The notes under the pieces: model-generated
Database searches by the model: none
Told to the model about the DNA's origin: nothing
What the model saw: only the letters and a program-made list of their open reading frames with translations
Part shown: positions 6,231 through 7,593 of the stretch, piece by piece
Position numbering within the stretch: position 1 is the first letter of the stretch
How the letters are laid out: each line of letters opens with the position of its first letter
Assembly: GCA_002698165.1 (NCBI GenBank)
Contig: NZVF01000041.1
Location: 3,381 to 10,973, forward strand
Reading direction: 5' to 3'
Origin: Planktomarina sp.
Lineage (GTDB): Bacteria; Pseudomonadota; Alphaproteobacteria; Rhodobacterales; Rhodobacteraceae
Length of the DNA stretch: 7,593 nucleotides
Made by a program: the position numbers and the translations under genes

Positions 6231-6270
6231 GTTTGTTTACCTTAATCAAAGATCAGTTTAAGTTTGTTTA
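6231..6270 (+). repeat. Direct repeat GTTTGTTTA in the UDG leader
   Basis: GTTTGTTTA occurs at 6231-6239 and again at 6262-6270, 31 bp apart start to start (about three helical turns). The second copy touches the ATG at 6271 and takes the place where a ribosome binding site would be expected. It could be a pair of protein sites, or simply low-complexity AT-rich DNA. Confidence 0.45.
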
Positions 6271-7047
6271 ATGTATGAGGACGATTGGGATATTGCTCGC
6301 GCAGCATTGGAGTGGCAATTTGAAATGGGTGTCTCAGATGCCATTGGAGACTTGCCAATTGACCGTTATGCTGAACCTACTGAAACAACTAAAGTTGACA
6401 GTAATCTGCCGAAATCGAGTGAAACAAATATTTCTGAAGAAATCGATCCGATAGTTTTAGCTGAACAGACTGCCAATTCAGCTGAAACCTTAATCGAACT
6501 TAGGCAAGCCATAAAAGATTTCCCACATTGCGATTTACAACTTGGCGCGCGCAATTTGGTGTTTGGTGATGGTATAGCAGATGCCCCAGTCATGATTTTA
6601 AGCGATGTACCAGGCCGTGAGGAGGATGCAAAAGCAAAACCTTTTGTTGGTGCTGAGGGCCTGTTGCTGGACAAAATGCTGGCCGCAATTGGTCTAAGTC
6701 GCCAAGAAAATACTTACATAGCCACTGTGGTTCCCTGGCGCCCACCCCAAGATCGGGACCCCAAAAAAAATGAAATTGATATGATGACACCTTTTATTCG
6801 CCGTCACGTCTCGATAGTGCAGCCTAAAGTTCTGATTTGCATCGGCAAAACAAGTTGTATTTCAGTTTTAGGGAAAGAAGAAGTGAACAACATCCGGGGC
6901 CAGTGGCATGAGGGTTTTAAATTACCGGTAATGCCGATGTTACATCCTCGGCTTTTATTGAGGCAGCCATTAAGAAAAAAAGAAGCATGGAGAGATTTGT
7001 TGGAATTTAAATCTTGGCTTCGAAAAAACCAAATAGTGGATCTTTAG
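6271..7047 (+). CDS. Divergent uracil-DNA glycosylase family 4-like protein
   Basis: The 258-residue protein has an N-terminal extension of about 80 residues (an ALEWQFEMGV helix near 12-21, then an acidic, Ser/Thr-rich linker) and a C-terminal domain like family 4 uracil-DNA glycosylases, which remove uracil from DNA at the start of base excision repair. Matching blocks are KPFVG (123-127), the LLLDKMLAAIGLSR stretch (131-144), WRPPQDRDP (156-164) and HP (225-226). Several key places differ. Motif 1, usually GE-x-PG, reads S111-D-V-P-G115. The usual T-N before the RPP block is A151-T152. Of the four Fe-S cysteines only C87 is evident; the partner in CxxC is Q90, the Cys before RPP is W156, and the fourth position is Met. 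Part of this loss seems common to alphaproteobacterial relatives. No Shine-Dalgarno precedes ATG 6271, but an in-frame stop at 6259-6261 rules out an upstream ATG. moaB follows with no gap. Activity on uracil is uncertain. Confidence 0.85.
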   Translation: MYEDDWDIARAALEWQFEMGVSDAIGDLPIDRYAEPTETTKVDSNLPKSSETNISEEIDPIVLAEQTANSAETLIELRQAIKDFPHCDLQLGARNLVFGDGIADAPVMILSDVPGREEDAKAKPFVGAEGLLLDKMLAAIGLSRQENTYIATVVPWRPPQDRDPKKNEIDMMTPFIRRHVSIVQPKVLICIGKTSCISVLGKEEVNNIRGQWHEGFKLPVMPMLHPRLLLRQPLRKKEAWRDLLEFKSWLRKNQIVDL

Positions 7048-7590
7048 ATGTTTGAACATTCCTCTAATAGACAGTTTATACCGATAAAAATTGCGCTTCT
7101 CACTATCTCGGATACCAGGAGCCTCGACGACGACAAATCTGGTGATGTTTTAGAAGCACGCATAAAAAAAGCTGGCCACATGTTGGTTAATCGTGATGTT
7201 TTGCAAGATGATCGACCTACAATTGCATCCAAATTGAGATGTTGGACGCAGAATAGCGACATTGATGTTATTATATCCACTGGCGGTACGGGCTTGACCG
7301 GAAGGGACGTGACAGTAGAAGCCCATCGTGATGTTTATGAAAAAGAGATAGATGCATTTAGTACAGTTTTTACAAGCATATCCATGCAAAAAATTGGCAC
7401 CTCAGCTATTCAGAGCAGGGCAACTGGTGGTGTGGCTAATGGTACATTTTTATTCGCATTGCCAGGAAGTCCGAGTGCCTGTAGAGACGCTTGGGATGAA
7501 ATTCTGTTAAAGCAACTAGATTTTCGACATAAGCCTTGCAATTTTGTTGAAATACTTCCTCGACTCGATGAACATTTAAGGCGGAAATAA
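7048..7590 (+). CDS. moaB: Molybdenum cofactor biosynthesis protein MoaB
   Basis: MoaB/MogA-type proteins bind molybdopterin and, where active, adenylate it before molybdenum insertion. This acts in the cytoplasm for enzymes such as nitrate reductase, xanthine dehydrogenase-like and DMSO reductase-like proteins. The 180 residues are of normal length for the alphaproteobacterial form. Visible motifs are SDTR (21-24), D54-D55 after the second strand, STGGTG (77-82) followed by G-R-D87-V-T (molybdopterin-binding loop with a conserved Asp), a T-S-A segment near 118-120 and LPGSP (138-142). The presence of R-D-V-T resembles active MogA more than inactive E. coli MoaB, which favours adenylyltransferase activity; this is an inference. 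The ATG directly follows the TAG stop of the UDG gene in the same frame, so the two are almost certainly co-transcribed. A weak GTGGA about 8 nt upstream is the only candidate ribosome binding site. The gene ends 3 bp before the window edge. Confidence 0.95.
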   Translation: MFEHSSNRQFIPIKIALLTISDTRSLDDDKSGDVLEARIKKAGHMLVNRDVLQDDRPTIASKLRCWTQNSDIDVIISTGGTGLTGRDVTVEAHRDVYEKEIDAFSTVFTSISMQKIGTSAIQSRATGGVANGTFLFALPGSPSACRDAWDEILLKQLDFRHKPCNFVEILPRLDEHLRRK

Positions 7591-7593
7591 TTT

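Noticed and set aside
6195..6249. Inverted repeat TTGATT/AATCAA flanking the TATAAT box
   Set aside because: Only 6-bp AT-rich arms 43 bp apart; easily chance, and too far apart for a compact operator or stable hairpin.
6242..6271. Cluster of TTAA tetramers resembling CtrA half-sites
   Set aside because: Spacings are 12 and 6 bp rather than the 7 bp of the CtrA box TTAA-N7-TTAA, and TTAA is expected often in such AT-rich DNA.
1..7593. Search for CRISPR arrays, insertion sequences, tRNA genes, toxin-antitoxin or phage genes
   Set aside because: No regularly spaced repeats, terminal inverted repeats, transposase-like frames or tRNA-like foldings were seen; nearly all of the window is occupied by core genes.

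Overview
The window looks like chromosomal housekeeping DNA from an alphaproteobacterium, most likely a low-GC marine member of the Rhodobacteraceae (roseobacter group). GC is about 43% in the one line I counted. From memory of the families, the protein sequences (GshA, MoaB, PyrB, the DHOase-like protein) and the gene order ubiA / rsmE / small membrane protein / gshA and plsY / pyrC-like / pyrB / UDG / moaB are typical of that family. The low GC suggests one of its AT-rich, streamlined lineages; that placement is an inference. I see no mobile element, CRISPR array, tRNA or rRNA.

Layout. Positions 1-392 (minus) hold the N-terminal part of ubiA, cut by the window edge. It diverges, with only 12 bp between start codons, from a plus-strand run of rsmE (405-1121), an uncharacterised two-helix membrane protein (1118-1630, GTGA overlap with rsmE) and gshA (1702-3072). 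gshA has its own candidate promoter and a consensus ribosome binding site. A convergent gap (3073-3158) contains a 9-bp hairpin that may end gshA transcription. A compact minus-strand operon follows, read from high to low coordinates: pyrB (6109-5165), a 33-residue single-helix membrane protein (5121-5020), a dihydroorotase-like gene (5023-3764) and plsY (3767-3159). The last three are joined by two 4-bp ATGA overlaps. A 161-bp divergent control region (6110-6270) separates pyrB from a plus-strand pair: a divergent family-4-like uracil-DNA glycosylase (6271-7047) and moaB (7048-7590).

How the genes work together. PyrB keeps all its catalytic motifs, while the adjacent dihydroorotase homologue has lost the HxH metal site and other active-site positions. 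The pair therefore resembles PyrB-PyrC' (PyrX) aspartate transcarbamoylases, in which a dead dihydroorotase serves as a structural subunit. The true dihydroorotase should lie elsewhere in the genome. A tiny membrane protein and the membrane acyltransferase PlsY share this operon, tying pyrimidine synthesis to phospholipid synthesis at least through expression. RsmE (16S rRNA methylation), GshA (glutathione), UbiA (ubiquinone) and MoaB (molybdenum cofactor) are core functions with no obvious biochemical link.

I found no clearly new defence or mobile system. The points most worth a second look are the inactive dihydroorotase, the 33-residue membrane ORF coupled to it, the UDG-like protein with altered motif residues and no complete Fe-S cysteine set, its in-frame stop/start junction with moaB, and the palindrome inside the pyrB promoter.
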